Shown piece after piece: positions 26,097 through 34,140 of a stretch of 60,849 nt of DNA. Location of the stretch: positions 160,981 through 221,829 of the forward strand of contig NZ_KQ949002.1 in NCBI RefSeq assembly GCF_001514265.1, given 5' to 3'. This DNA comes from Streptomyces resistomycificus (GTDB lineage Bacteria > Actinomycetota > Actinomycetes > Streptomycetales > Streptomycetaceae). Position numbers and translations under genes: made by a program. The notes below the pieces were generated by a model that was not told the origin of the DNA, ran no database searches, and saw only the letters and a program-made list of their open reading frames with translations. Positions within the stretch are counted from its first letter, which is position 1. Each line of letters begins with the position of its first letter.

Positions 26097-26648
26097 GTGC
26101 AGCGTCAAGGCTCCATCGGCGGCAGCGCCGCGATCCGCATCCGTGTGACGGGGGGTGTCCTCCTCGTCGCACACCTCGCGTTCGTCGCCTGGTTCACGCT
26201 GCGTCCGCTGGACGTGCCCTGGGTGATGCCACCCAACCTGCGTCCGCTGGCCGGTATCCGGGCGGATGCCGCGCTCGGCTGGCAGGAGGGTGTCCGCAGG
26301 ATCGCCGAGGGGCTCGCGCTGCTGGCCCCGCTGGGCGTGCTGCTCCCGATGACGCATGGCAGGCTCGCCGCCTCGCCGCTCGGTTCCCTGCTCCGTACGA
26401 CCGCGGCCGGCGCCCTGATCTCCCTGGGCATCGAGCTGCTGCAGACGGCGGTGCCCGGACAGGTCGTGGACATAGACTCACTGCTCCTGAACACGGCGGG
26501 CGTGGCTCTCGCCCACGCCGCCCTGGTGCCCGCGGCCAGGTCCTGGGCCCGCCGCAGGACCGAGCTCGTACGCCGTCGCTCCGTCCGTCAGGAGGACGCT
26601 CCTCAGGGTCGGACCCCGACGATTCCCAGGGTCGGGATCGCACCGTAG
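26097..26648 (+). CDS. VanZ-family membrane protein
   Basis: 183 aa with four hydrophobic helices. VanZ features: FTLRPLDVPWVMPPNLRPLAGI after helix 1, an amphipathic RRIAEGLALLAPLGVLLP, ALISLGIELLQTAVPGQVVDIDSLLLNTAGVALAH with the conserved E-L-x-Q and D-x-D-D/S-L-x-x-N-x-x-G pattern. Named after the teicoplanin-resistance gene; most family members have unknown roles at the membrane or wall. GTG start. Charged, arginine-rich C-terminal tail. Lies between the afsQ operon and a PspC-like gene, without clear co-transcription. Confidence 0.85.
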   Translation: MQRQGSIGGSAAIRIRVTGGVLLVAHLAFVAWFTLRPLDVPWVMPPNLRPLAGIRADAALGWQEGVRRIAEGLALLAPLGVLLPMTHGRLAASPLGSLLRTTAAGALISLGIELLQTAVPGQVVDIDSLLLNTAGVALAHAALVPAARSWARRRTELVRRRSVRQEDAPQGRTPTIPRVGIAP

Positions 26649-26740
26649 AGCGACGCTTTGCCCCCTTCGTCTCCGTATGTTTGAGGTCAGTCGAGGCAGC
26701 CACCCGGGAAGCCTCGTACGACGCTCACGAAGGAGCCGCA

Positions 26741-26944
26741 ATGTCCCGCCTCGCCCGCCCCACCAACGGCCGCATGATCGGCGGAGTGTGTGCCGCGCTG
26801 GCACGGCGCTTCGGCACCTCCGCGACCACGATGCGAGTGATCTTCCTCGTGTCCTGTCTGCTGCCCGGCCCGCAGGTCCTGCTCTACATCGCCCTGTGGA
26901 TCCTGTTCCCGTCGGAGGGCAAGGCGGCCCGCACCGCCTGGTGA
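26741..26944 (+). CDS. Small PspC-domain membrane protein
   Basis: 67 aa, consisting of a single PspC domain: SRLARPTNGRMIGGVCAALA, RRFGTSATTMRVIFL, then one membrane helix (LLPGPQVLLYIALWILFPSE). AAGGAG is 7 nt before the ATG. In other bacteria PspC domains take part in membrane-stress sensing; the stand-alone actinobacterial form has no established role. A 19-bp terminator follows. Confidence 0.85.
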   Translation: MSRLARPTNGRMIGGVCAALARRFGTSATTMRVIFLVSCLLPGPQVLLYIALWILFPSEGKAARTAW

Positions 26945-26962
26945 CCGTCCGGCACGCGCATA

Positions 26963-27008
26963 CGCCGGTGGGGCGCACCCCGTGTCCAAGGGGTGCGCCC
27001 CACCGGCG
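26963..27008. terminator. 19-bp perfect hairpin, bidirectional terminator
   Basis: Arms 26963-26981 and 26990-27008 pair perfectly with an 8-nt loop, between the convergent PspC-like and secreted-protein genes. Confidence 0.88.
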
Positions 27009-27027
27009 CGTTCGCAGAGGCTGCGGG

Positions 27028-27387
27028 TCAGCCGAGCGGGATACCGTTCACGGGCAGGCCCTGGGTGGGCAGGCCGGCCCCGCCGATCGGCAGACCGCCG
27101 AGCAGACCGGCGACCGGCGCGGTCGGGCCCTCGGCGAGCACCTTCTGCGCGACCGGCTGCACGGCGGCCAGGCTCGTGGTGAGCGCCGGCTGCGCCTGGG
27201 CGAGCGCGTCACCGGCCCCCGGCAGCGCCTGGGTGACGTTCTCCGCCGGCAGGGTCTGGGTGACACCGCCCAGCGCCTCGGTGGCGTCCGGAACAGCCGG
27301 GGCGGCGTTCGCGGCGCCCGCACCGGCGGCGGCGAAGGCGGCACCGAGAGCGGCGACACCGAGGGTCTTGGCAGCAGACTGCTTCAT
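27028..27387 (-). CDS. Small secreted protein, Ala/Gly/Pro-rich
   Basis: 119 aa. Signal peptide MKQSAAKTLGVAALGAAFAA ending GAANA-APAV. The mature chain has no cysteine and is built of Ala-, Pro-, Leu- and Gly-rich stretches with repeated Q-x-L/P patterns (GVTQTLPAENVTQALPGAGD; GLLGGLPIGGAGLPTQGLPV). No domain recognised. ATG 27387 with an AAGGAC site. Similar in size and style to the product at 20763-21167. Exported, possibly cell-surface; function unknown. Confidence 0.72.
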   Translation of the reverse strand: MKQSAAKTLGVAALGAAFAAAGAGAANAAPAVPDATEALGGVTQTLPAENVTQALPGAGDALAQAQPALTTSLAAVQPVAQKVLAEGPTAPVAGLLGGLPIGGAGLPTQGLPVNGIPLG

Positions 27388-27526
27388 GTAAACGCGTCCT
27401 TGAATGGGATGACGGGGATGTGAGCGGTACCCGACCGTAAACATGTGTAGGCGCCTGCCGCAAACATCGAAATGCGGACGGATTGTGAAAGCCCGCCCGC
27501 ATTCCGGGACTCCAAAATCCCCTCGA

Positions 27527-28690
27527 TCAGCCCTCAGATTCCACAGAACCGCTGGTAGATGCGGTCTGCTGGAACAGCCATTCAGATTTCAGTTCGGCAT
27601 ATCCCGGCTTGATGACGTCATTGATCATCGCGAGTCGTTCATCGAAAGGAATGAACGCTGATTTCATCGCATTGACGGAGAACCACTGCATGTCATCGAG
27701 CGTGTAACCGAACGCCTCGACAAGGTGATCGAATTCCCGGCTCATGCTGGTGCCCGACATCAGGCGGTTGTCCGTGTTGACGGTGGCCCGGAAGTGGAGC
27801 CGGCGCAGCAGCCCGATCGGGTGCTCGGCGTACGAGGACGCCGCTCCCGTCTGGAGGTTGGAACTGGGGCACAGCTCCAGCGGGATGCGCTTGTCCCGCA
27901 CGTACGAGGCCAGCCGCCCGAGCTTGACCGAGCCGTCCTGCTGGACCTGGATGTCGTCGATGATGCGCACGCCGTGACCGAGCCGGTCGGCACCGCACCA
28001 CTGGAGGGCCTGCCAGATGGACGGCAGCCCGAAGGCCTCGCCCGCGTGGATGGTGAAGTGGTTGTTCTCGCGCTTGAGGTACTCGAAGGCGTCGAGGTGC
28101 CGGGTGGGCGGGAAGCCCGCCTCCGCGCCCGCGATGTCGAAGCCGACGACGCCCAGGTCCCGGTAGCGGTTGGCGAGTTCGGCGATCTCCAGGGCGCGGG
28201 CGGCGTGCCGCATGGCGGTGAGCAGCGCGCCGACGCGGATGCGGCGGCCGCTCTCGCGGGCCCTGCGTTCACCTTCCCGGAAGCCCTCGTTGATGGCCTC
28301 GACGACCTCTTCGAGGCCGAGCCCGCCGCTCAGGTGCTGCTCGGGGGCGTAACGCACCTCGGCGTAGACGACGCCGTCCTCGGCGAGGTCCTCGGCACAC
28401 TCGGCCGCCACCCGGACGAGCGATTCCCGGGTCTGCATCACGCCGACGGTGTGCGAGAAGGTCTCCAAGTACCGTTCCAGAGAGCCGGAGTCGGCGGCCT
28501 CGCGGAACCAGACGCCGAGCTTGTCGGGGTCGGCTTCGGGGAGCTGGGAGTACCCGGTCTCCCGGGCGAGGTCGACGATCGTGCCGGGGCGCAGCCCGCC
28601 GTCGAGGTGGTCGTGCAGCAGAACCTTGGGCGCCCGGCGGATCTGGTCCGAGCTCGGGGTGTTCCCCATCCGGTCAGTCTGGCTCGTCAT
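27527..28690 (-). CDS. add: Adenosine deaminase
   Basis: 387 aa. Hydrolytic deamination of (deoxy)adenosine to (deoxy)inosine, which the neighbouring purine nucleoside phosphorylase then splits. Zinc and catalytic motifs: LLHDHLDGGLRPGTI (first two metal His), HAGEAFGLPSIW (metal His plus proton-donor Glu), RLGHGVRI (His), and VNTDNRLMSGT (metal Asp). ATG 28690; TAGAGT (28697-28702 on the complement) lies 6 nt upstream and there is no ribosome site, so the mRNA is probably leaderless. The CTACGCGCGTAG operator lies just upstream of that -10. Confidence 0.95.
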   Translation of the reverse strand: MTSQTDRMGNTPSSDQIRRAPKVLLHDHLDGGLRPGTIVDLARETGYSQLPEADPDKLGVWFREAADSGSLERYLETFSHTVGVMQTRESLVRVAAECAEDLAEDGVVYAEVRYAPEQHLSGGLGLEEVVEAINEGFREGERRARESGRRIRVGALLTAMRHAARALEIAELANRYRDLGVVGFDIAGAEAGFPPTRHLDAFEYLKRENNHFTIHAGEAFGLPSIWQALQWCGADRLGHGVRIIDDIQVQQDGSVKLGRLASYVRDKRIPLELCPSSNLQTGAASSYAEHPIGLLRRLHFRATVNTDNRLMSGTSMSREFDHLVEAFGYTLDDMQWFSVNAMKSAFIPFDERLAMINDVIKPGYAELKSEWLFQQTASTSGSVESEG

Positions 28691-28706
28691 TTCCGCACTC
28701 TAACGC

Positions 28707-28718
28707 CTACGCGCGTAG
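28707..28718. promoter_or_regulatory. Candidate nucleoside-regulon operator (CTACGCGCGTAG), add promoter
   Basis: Perfect palindrome at about -28 to -17 relative to the inferred leaderless start of add on the minus strand. It could also affect the divergent hydrolase gene at 28804. Confidence 0.78.
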
Positions 28719-28803
28719 ATCGCCCGCTGTACGAAATCGCCGATACGTAACGGTGACCGCACGGCCTAGTGGCGTACACCCACGCTTCTGACACTGTTCT
28801 GTC

Positions 28804-29565
28804 ATGGCACAGCAAGCGACGCCGGTTCGCACGGCCCGGCTCGGACGGGCACTGGGACCGGAGCCGACAGCGGTGAGCGGAGTGGTGTTGCTGCTCCCCG
28901 GTGGCGACGAGGTCTCCAGCCGCAGACCCTCGACGATGATGGCGACCGCCTCCGTACGGGCGTTGGGCCGCCGCCTGGCCCGCGCCGGCCGCGAGGACGG
29001 TCTGGCCACGCACGTCGTCCACTACCGCTACCGCGGCTGGAACGGCAGCGAGGCCCATCTGGCCCACGACGCCTCCTGGGCGGTCGACGAGATCGTACGG
29101 CGCTACGGCGACGTCCCGGTCTGCCTCACGGGCGTCGACATGGGCGCCCGCGCGGCGCTGCACGCGAGCGGGCACGAGGCCGTCAACTCCGTGGTGGCAC
29201 TGGCACCTTGGCTGCCGGAGGAGGACATGGCCGCGCCCCCCGAACCAGTGCGGCAGCTCGTCGGACGCCGGGTGCTGATCGTGCACGGCACCAATGACGA
29301 ACGTACGGATCCCGAGCTGTCGTTCCGGCTGGCGGCGCGGGCCAAGAAAGCCAACCGGGAGGTGTGCCGGTTCGAAGTGCACTCCGACCGCCACGCGTTG
29401 CAGCAGCACCGCGACGAAGTGCACGCGCTGGCCGAGGACTTCGTGATGGGCTCGCTGTTCGGGCGGGCGTTGTCACGGCCGGTGCGGGACGCACTGGCCG
29501 CACCACCCCCGCTGGGCCTGCGGATGCCGCTCGCCGCGGGGTTCGGGCGGTCGCTGCGGCGATAG
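28804..29565 (+). CDS. Alpha/beta-hydrolase-fold protein with Asp at the nucleophile position
   Basis: 253 aa. Beta-strand SGVVLLLPGG, then VCLTGVDMGARAALHAS at the nucleophile elbow. The usual Ser/Cys of G-x-S-x-G is Asp112, as in haloalkane dehalogenases and epoxide hydrolases. HGTNDERTDPELSFR supplies an acidic residue and HSDRHALQQH the His. Resembles the dienelactone-hydrolase branch in length. Substrate unknown. Divergent from add, 113 bp apart. Its 3' end is part of a tandem duplication: the last 19 codons are repeated just downstream. Confidence 0.75.
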   Translation: MAQQATPVRTARLGRALGPEPTAVSGVVLLLPGGDEVSSRRPSTMMATASVRALGRRLARAGREDGLATHVVHYRYRGWNGSEAHLAHDASWAVDEIVRRYGDVPVCLTGVDMGARAALHASGHEAVNSVVALAPWLPEEDMAAPPEPVRQLVGRRVLIVHGTNDERTDPELSFRLAARAKKANREVCRFEVHSDRHALQQHRDEVHALAEDFVMGSLFGRALSRPVRDALAAPPPLGLRMPLAAGFGRSLRR

Positions 29566-29663
29566 CCGGCGCGGGACGCACCGGAGCCACGCCACCCCCG
29601 CCGGGCCTGCGGATGCCGCTCGCCGCGGGGTTCGGGCGGTCGTTGCGGCGATAGCCGGCGCGG
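29478..29663. repeat. Tandem duplication (about 88-bp unit) of the hydrolase 3' end
   Basis: Copy 1 is about 29478-29564, copy 2 about 29565-29653, then a short third start (GCCGGCGCGG). The stretches 29503-29574 and 29592-29663 differ at only about two positions. Copy 2 repeats the last coding residues and the stop codon outside the gene. Confidence 0.85.
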
Positions 29664-29934
29664 TGACGGGCGAGGTCCGGCCCTCAAGGGCTACCGTCGC
29701 CCGCCCGGCCCAGGGCCCTGCCCGGCGGATCACGTCGGAGACGCGGGGCCCGGCACGCCGATCCGCGGTGGTGTCGCCGGTTGCCGGCTCCCCCACTCCC
29801 GGCCGCGCTCGGGCGGGAGGGCCCATCGCGTCGACGCCCTCCTCCGCCTTGCGGCTCGACACCGCCATGGCCCCACGCACCTGCGCTGACAGCGGCACCC
29901 GCTGCTTTCCTGCGACCCGATCCGCCGGACAGGC
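29566..29934. other. Gap without a confident gene
   Basis: 369 bp. The first 100 bp are the second copy of the duplicated hydrolase end. The rest has open frames on both strands but no ribosome site plus recognisable protein. I see no gene I would call. Confidence 0.5.
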
Positions 29935-30276
29935 CTAGTCGCCGACGAAGACCAGACGGCTGCCGGGCGTCGTGGCGCATTCCCTGAGCAGGGCGGCCAG
30001 GTCGTGGACCGCCGCGGTCTGGGCCTCGTCGGTGCAGCGGTCCAGCAGACCGGGGATCTCGCGGAGGGCGGACTCGGCCACCTGCTCGTTGAACACCGTG
30101 TCGCTGTACGGGTAGACCGTCCCGAGCCACAGGGAGGTGTGGGCGGGGAGCTCTTCGATCAGCCGCGACAGCGCCTCGCCGTGCTCATGGGACTCCCGGA
30201 TCAGCGTCGGCCCGCGCTTCGCCCCTCGCTTGGACCGGTACGGGCGGTCGTCGTACAGCTGCAGGTCGAGTCCCAT
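29935..30276 (-). CDS. Conserved hypothetical protein (113 aa)
   Basis: Not recognised. 113 aa, soluble, acidic-to-neutral, with a basic N-terminal patch (YRSKRGAKRG) and a mainly helical middle (EHGEALSRLIEELPAH; VHDLAALLRECATT). The N-terminus MGLDLQLYDDRPY is distinctive. No membrane segment or signal. Codon usage fits a real gene. Lies head-to-tail just downstream of the LysR-type gene, possibly co-transcribed with it (26-bp gap). Confidence 0.6.
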   Translation of the reverse strand: MGLDLQLYDDRPYRSKRGAKRGPTLIRESHEHGEALSRLIEELPAHTSLWLGTVYPYSDTVFNEQVAESALREIPGLLDRCTDEAQTAAVHDLAALLRECATTPGSRLVFVGD

Positions 30277-30301
30277 GGACTGATTCTGCCGCTCTCGTAC
30301 G

Positions 30302-31255
30302 TCAGTCCGGTAGCAGATTTCCCCTCCGCGAGAGCAGGAACTTCTTGAAGGCGGCGACCGGGGGCGTGTCCGGGTGGCCGTCGAGCCAGGCCACGCCGAT
30401 CTCCCGGGCCGCTCGCGGGGCCGTGACCGTCAGTTCGACAACTCCCGGACGGGGTACGGCCGGCGGCGGCAGCAGGGCGACCCCCAGACCGGCCGCCACC
30501 AGCCCCCGCAGGGTCTCCGCCTCCTCGCCCTCGAAGGCGACCCTGGGCCGGAAGCCGGCCTCCATACAGAGGTCGTCGGTGATGCGGCGCAGTCCGTAGC
30601 CGGGTTCCAGGGTGACGAAGGTTTCGTCGGCGGCCTCGGCCAGGCGGATGCGGCGGCGGGAGGCGAGGCGGTGGTCGGCCGGCACGACCAGGCGCAGCTT
30701 CTGCTCGTCCAGGCGGCGGGCGACCAGGTCGGGCGCGTCCGGGACGGGAGAGGTCAGGCACAGGTCCAGCTCGCCCGCCCGCAGCCGCTCGATCATCGCC
30801 TCGCCGTAGTTCTGGACGAGGCTGAAGCGGACGCGGGGATGGTCGGCCCGGAACGCGTGCAGCAGACCCGGCACGGTCTCGGCACCCATGGTGTGCAGGA
30901 ATCCGAAGGCGACCTTGCCGGTGGCCGGGTCGGCGTCGGCACGGACCTCGTCGGCGGCCCGCTCGATCTCGGCGAGGGCGCGTTCCACCGAGCCCAGGAA
31001 GGTGCGTCCGGCGGGGGTGAGGGAGACCGTGCGGCCGCGGCGGGCGAACAGGTCGACGCCCAGGTCCTGTTCGAGGCGGACCATCGCCCTCGACAGGGTG
31101 GACTGCGGCACCTGCATCTCCTGCGCGGCCCGGGTGACGTGCTCGGTGCGGGCCACGCCGGCGAAGTACGCGAGGCGCGGCGCCAGCAACATCACCATGT
31201 CTTCTGTGTCACCGGACGGTGACAGGCGCGCCTGTGACCTGTGTTGATGCTCCAT
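30302..31255 (-). CDS. LysR-family transcriptional regulator
   Basis: 317 aa. Helix-turn-helix at about 25-85 (FAGVARTEHVTRAAQEMQVP, QSTLSRAMVRLEQDLGVDLF) and a periplasmic-binding-protein-like effector domain with GKVAFGFLHTMGAE. Divergent from the MFS gene, 63 bp apart, the standard layout for a LysR regulator and its target. The shared region holds the imperfect dyad TCCATGCATTGGA near 31274-31286, a candidate binding site. The ATG follows CATAAT by 7 nt, suggesting a leaderless message. Ligand unknown. Confidence 0.9.
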   Translation of the reverse strand: MEHQHRSQARLSPSGDTEDMVMLLAPRLAYFAGVARTEHVTRAAQEMQVPQSTLSRAMVRLEQDLGVDLFARRGRTVSLTPAGRTFLGSVERALAEIERAADEVRADADPATGKVAFGFLHTMGAETVPGLLHAFRADHPRVRFSLVQNYGEAMIERLRAGELDLCLTSPVPDAPDLVARRLDEQKLRLVVPADHRLASRRRIRLAEAADETFVTLEPGYGLRRITDDLCMEAGFRPRVAFEGEEAETLRGLVAAGLGVALLPPPAVPRPGVVELTVTAPRAAREIGVAWLDGHPDTPPVAAFKKFLLSRRGNLLPD

Positions 31256-31318
31256 GGGAACGATTATGACGATTCCATGCATTGGACGGATGACCGGGCG
31301 CGTCCGTAGTTTCGAGGC

Positions 31319-32596
31319 ATGTCTCCCGCCAGTACCGGGGCGTCCACGATCCTGGGCGCCGCCTCCCCCGTCTCCGTCGCCGACACCCGTATGACCCCGG
31401 GCGGTCCCGGCTACCGCCGGATGAGCTTCGCCCTCTTCCTCGCCGGTGTCGCGACCTTCGCCCTCCTCTACTCCACCCAGGCCCTGCTGCCGCTGATCTC
31501 CGGCGACTTCGGGGTGGCGGCGAGCGAGGCCAGCTGGACGGTGGCGGCGGCGACCGGTGGCCTGGCGCTGTTCGTGCTCCCGATGAGCGCCCTGTCGGAA
31601 CGCTACGGCCGCCGTACGGTGATGACGGGCTCGCTGGCGGTCGCGGTGACCGTCGGACTGCTGGTTCCCTTCGCGCCCTCGCTGACCGCGCTGGTCGTGC
31701 TGCGGGCGATCCAGGGCGCGGCCCTGGCCGGACTGCCGGCCTCGGCGACGGCCTACCTCGCGGAGGAGGTCACCCCCAAGGCACTGGTCACCGCGATCGG
31801 CCTGTTCGTCGCGGGCAACAGCGTCGGCGGGATGAGCGGCCGGGTGATCACCGGCTGGGTGGCGCAGGAGTGGGGCTGGCGGGTCGCCGTCGCGGTGATC
31901 GGCGTGATCGCGGTGGCGTGCGCGGTGGCCTTCCGGGCGCTGCTGCCCGCCCCGAAGCACTTCGCGCCGGGCTCGCTGCGGCCGCGGGCGCTGGCCGGCA
32001 CGGTCCGCGACCACCTCTCGAACCCGCTGCTGCGTCGGCTGTACGCGATCGGCGCGCTGTTCATGACGGTGTTCGGCGGCGTCTACACGGTGATCGGGTA
32101 CCGCCTGGCCGAGGCGCCCTTCGGGCTGCCCCAGGGTGTCATCGGCTCGATCTTCCTGGTGTACCTGGTGGGCACGGTGTCCGCGTCGACGGCGGGGCGG
32201 CTGGTCGGCCGCCTGGGCCGCCGGGGCGCGCTGTACACGGCGGGCGGCACCACCGCCGCCGGTCTGCTGCTGTCCCTGGCGGGTTCCCTGCCGATGGTCC
32301 TGCTGGGGCTGGTCCTGATCACCGCGGGCTTCTTCGCGGGCCACGCCGTGGCCTCGTCGGCGGTCAGCAAGACGGCCGCGCGGGGACGCGCGCAGGCTTC
32401 GGCGCTGTACCAGTCGGCGTACTACGTCGGCTCCAGCGCGGGCAGCACGGTCGGGGCGGTCGCCTTCCACTCCGGCGGCTGGGCCGGCACGGTGGGCGTC
32501 GGTCTGCTGGCGGTGCTCGGCGTCGTGACGATCACGGTGCTCGGCACGCGGGCGGCCCGGGTCGCCGCCCGGCGCTCGCCGGTACCCGCTCACTGA
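31319..32596 (+). CDS. MFS transporter
   Basis: 425 aa with 12 predicted membrane helices starting at about residue 38 (MSFALFLAGVATFALLYSTQ). The MFS loop 2-3 motif appears as ALSERYGRRTVMTG, and its second-half repeat as GRLVGRLGRRGALYTAGG. Similar in layout to the YnfM/arabinose-efflux type exporters. Substrate unknown; expected to be controlled by the divergent LysR protein. The first 30 residues are a hydrophilic tail. Confidence 0.88.
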   Translation: MSPASTGASTILGAASPVSVADTRMTPGGPGYRRMSFALFLAGVATFALLYSTQALLPLISGDFGVAASEASWTVAAATGGLALFVLPMSALSERYGRRTVMTGSLAVAVTVGLLVPFAPSLTALVVLRAIQGAALAGLPASATAYLAEEVTPKALVTAIGLFVAGNSVGGMSGRVITGWVAQEWGWRVAVAVIGVIAVACAVAFRALLPAPKHFAPGSLRPRALAGTVRDHLSNPLLRRLYAIGALFMTVFGGVYTVIGYRLAEAPFGLPQGVIGSIFLVYLVGTVSASTAGRLVGRLGRRGALYTAGGTTAAGLLLSLAGSLPMVLLGLVLITAGFFAGHAVASSAVSKTAARGRAQASALYQSAYYVGSSAGSTVGAVAFHSGGWAGTVGVGLLAVLGVVTITVLGTRAARVAARRSPVPAH

Positions 32597-32705
32597 CCTG
32601 CGCGTTTCCCCACTCGCCAGGCCGTTGTCAGTGCCCTGCGGTAGCTTCCGAAGTGCTGGGCGCAACGAGGCGTGCGGAATGGACGGCCACAGGGGTGGGT
32701 GGACG

Positions 32706-33716
32706 ATGAGCGACACGATGACGACGGATCTCGACATCAGGCTGGAGAAACACCGGACCGAGCTGACGGGGTACTGCTACCGCATGCTCGGCTCCTCCTT
32801 CGAGGCCGAGGACGCGGTGCAGGACACGATGGTCCGGGCCTGGCGGAGCTACGAGAAGTTCGAGGGCCGCTCCAGCCTCCGTTCCTGGCTCTACCGCATC
32901 GCGACCAACGTCTGCCTGGACATGCTGACGGCCGGCAACAAACGCGCCAGGCCGATGGACCTCACGGACTCCACCCCCCTCGCGCAGGCCGCCCTCTCCC
33001 CCCGCCCGGACAACACCTGGCTGGAGCCGATGCCGGACGCGCGCGTGCTGCCCACGACCGACGACCCGGCGGAGGCTGCCGTCGCCAAGGAGTCCGTCCG
33101 GCTCGCCTTCATGGCCGCCCTCCAGCAGCTTCCGGCCAAGCAGCGCGCGGTGCTGATCCTGCGCGAGGTGCTGGCGTGGAAGGCGAGCGAGGTGGCCGAG
33201 TTGCTCGACACCTCCGTCGCGTCGGTCAACAGCGCGCTGCAGCGGGCCCGGGCGACGCTCGCCGAGCGGGAGGAGAAGGGCGCGGGGGCGGCCGTCTCGA
33301 ACCCTCTCGACGAGGCACAGCAGAAGCTGCTCGACCGCTATGTGGCGGCCTTCGAGGGCTATGACATGACCGCTCTGACGGCTCTGCTGCACGAGGACGC
33401 CGTCATGACGATGCCGCCGTTCGACCTGTGGCTGTCCGGACCGTCGGACATCACCGGCTTCATGACGACCCTCGGCGCGCCCTGCGCGGGCTCACGGCTG
33501 GTGCCGGTCCAGGTCAACGGCCTGCCGGGGTTCGCCCAGTACAAGCCGGACCCGGAGAAGGGCGGCTTCGTCCCGTGGGCGGTGCAGGTCCTGGAGATCT
33601 CAGAGGGCCGGATCACCGGGTTCCACTGCTTCCTCGACACGCAGCGCTGGTTCCCGCTGTTCGACCTGCCCCTCCATCTCGAAGCGGAGGCCGACCAGGT
33701 CGAGAAGGGCCTGTAG
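32706..33716 (+). CDS. ECF sigma factor with C-terminal SnoaL-like domain (SigG/SigJ-type)
   Basis: 336 aa. Region 2 at about 15-85 (YCYRMLGSSFEAEDAVQDTM, VRAWRSYEKFEGRSSLRSWL), region 4 at about 140-200 (LQQLPAKQRAVLILREVLAW, KASEVAELLDTSVASVNSAL). The C-terminal 120 aa form a SnoaL/NTF2-like domain (LLDRYVAAFEGYDMTALTAL through TGFHCFLDTQRWFP). Sigma factors with this tail often work without a separate anti-sigma factor, the tail serving as sensor (known for related ECF groups). ATG 32706 with GGTGGG site. Its 3' end overlaps the STAS gene tail-to-tail by 117 bp. Confidence 0.9.
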   Translation: MSDTMTTDLDIRLEKHRTELTGYCYRMLGSSFEAEDAVQDTMVRAWRSYEKFEGRSSLRSWLYRIATNVCLDMLTAGNKRARPMDLTDSTPLAQAALSPRPDNTWLEPMPDARVLPTTDDPAEAAVAKESVRLAFMAALQQLPAKQRAVLILREVLAWKASEVAELLDTSVASVNSALQRARATLAEREEKGAGAAVSNPLDEAQQKLLDRYVAAFEGYDMTALTALLHEDAVMTMPPFDLWLSGPSDITGFMTTLGAPCAGSRLVPVQVNGLPGFAQYKPDPEKGGFVPWAVQVLEISEGRITGFHCFLDTQRWFPLFDLPLHLEAEADQVEKGL

Positions 33717-33941
33717 GGCGGGGGCGGGATCCCGCAGCCGGATCCGGCCTCCGGCCCGCCGGGCGGCGAGGTCGAGCCGCGCCAGCAGGTCGACGGTGCC
33801 CAGGGCCGACGGTCCGAGCCCCCCGACGTCACACACCACGGCCCCGGCACCGGCCTCCAGCAGCGCGCGCACGTCGTCGCACAGCCCGGTCACCTCTTCC
33901 TGGGTGACGGGGCCGGCCGGCACGAGTACAGCGGGTGTCAT
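33600..33941 (-). CDS. STAS-domain protein (anti-sigma-antagonist-like)
   Basis: 113 aa. STAS-like core: AVLVPAGPVTQEEVTGLCDD, then AGAVVCDVGGLGPSALGTVD with the conserved Ser after a hydrophobic strand, and LARLDLAARRAGGRIRLRDP. The C-terminal EQREPALRVEEAVEPGDPAL resembles tails seen in other Streptomyces STAS proteins. ATG chosen at 33941 as the upstream extension is not STAS-like. The last 117 bp are antisense to the end of the sigma-factor gene. A link in regulation is possible; alternatively it is an independent MlaB/SpoIIAA-like protein. Confidence 0.72.
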   Translation of the reverse strand: MTPAVLVPAGPVTQEEVTGLCDDVRALLEAGAGAVVCDVGGLGPSALGTVDLLARLDLAARRAGGRIRLRDPAPALQALLDLVGLRFEMEGQVEQREPALRVEEAVEPGDPAL

Positions 33942-34140
33942 GGCGTCCACGATCGGTAGACCGGGCGGGCGGGCGGAACTCATCGCGGTCGGCGCCGCCC
34001 ACCCGCGAGGTCTCCCCCGCGGTCCACCGACCGGGATCACATTGACCCGCGGCCCTCCTTCCCCGGAGGGTTGCCTGTATGCCCCACATATCAGCACCGC
34101 CCTGGTCACCGCACGCGTTCCTCACCTTTGAGGAGGCTCC

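Noticed and set aside
29663..29938. Open frames on both strands between the hydrolase and the 113-aa gene
   Set aside because: No ribosome site or domain; part of the region is duplicated sequence.
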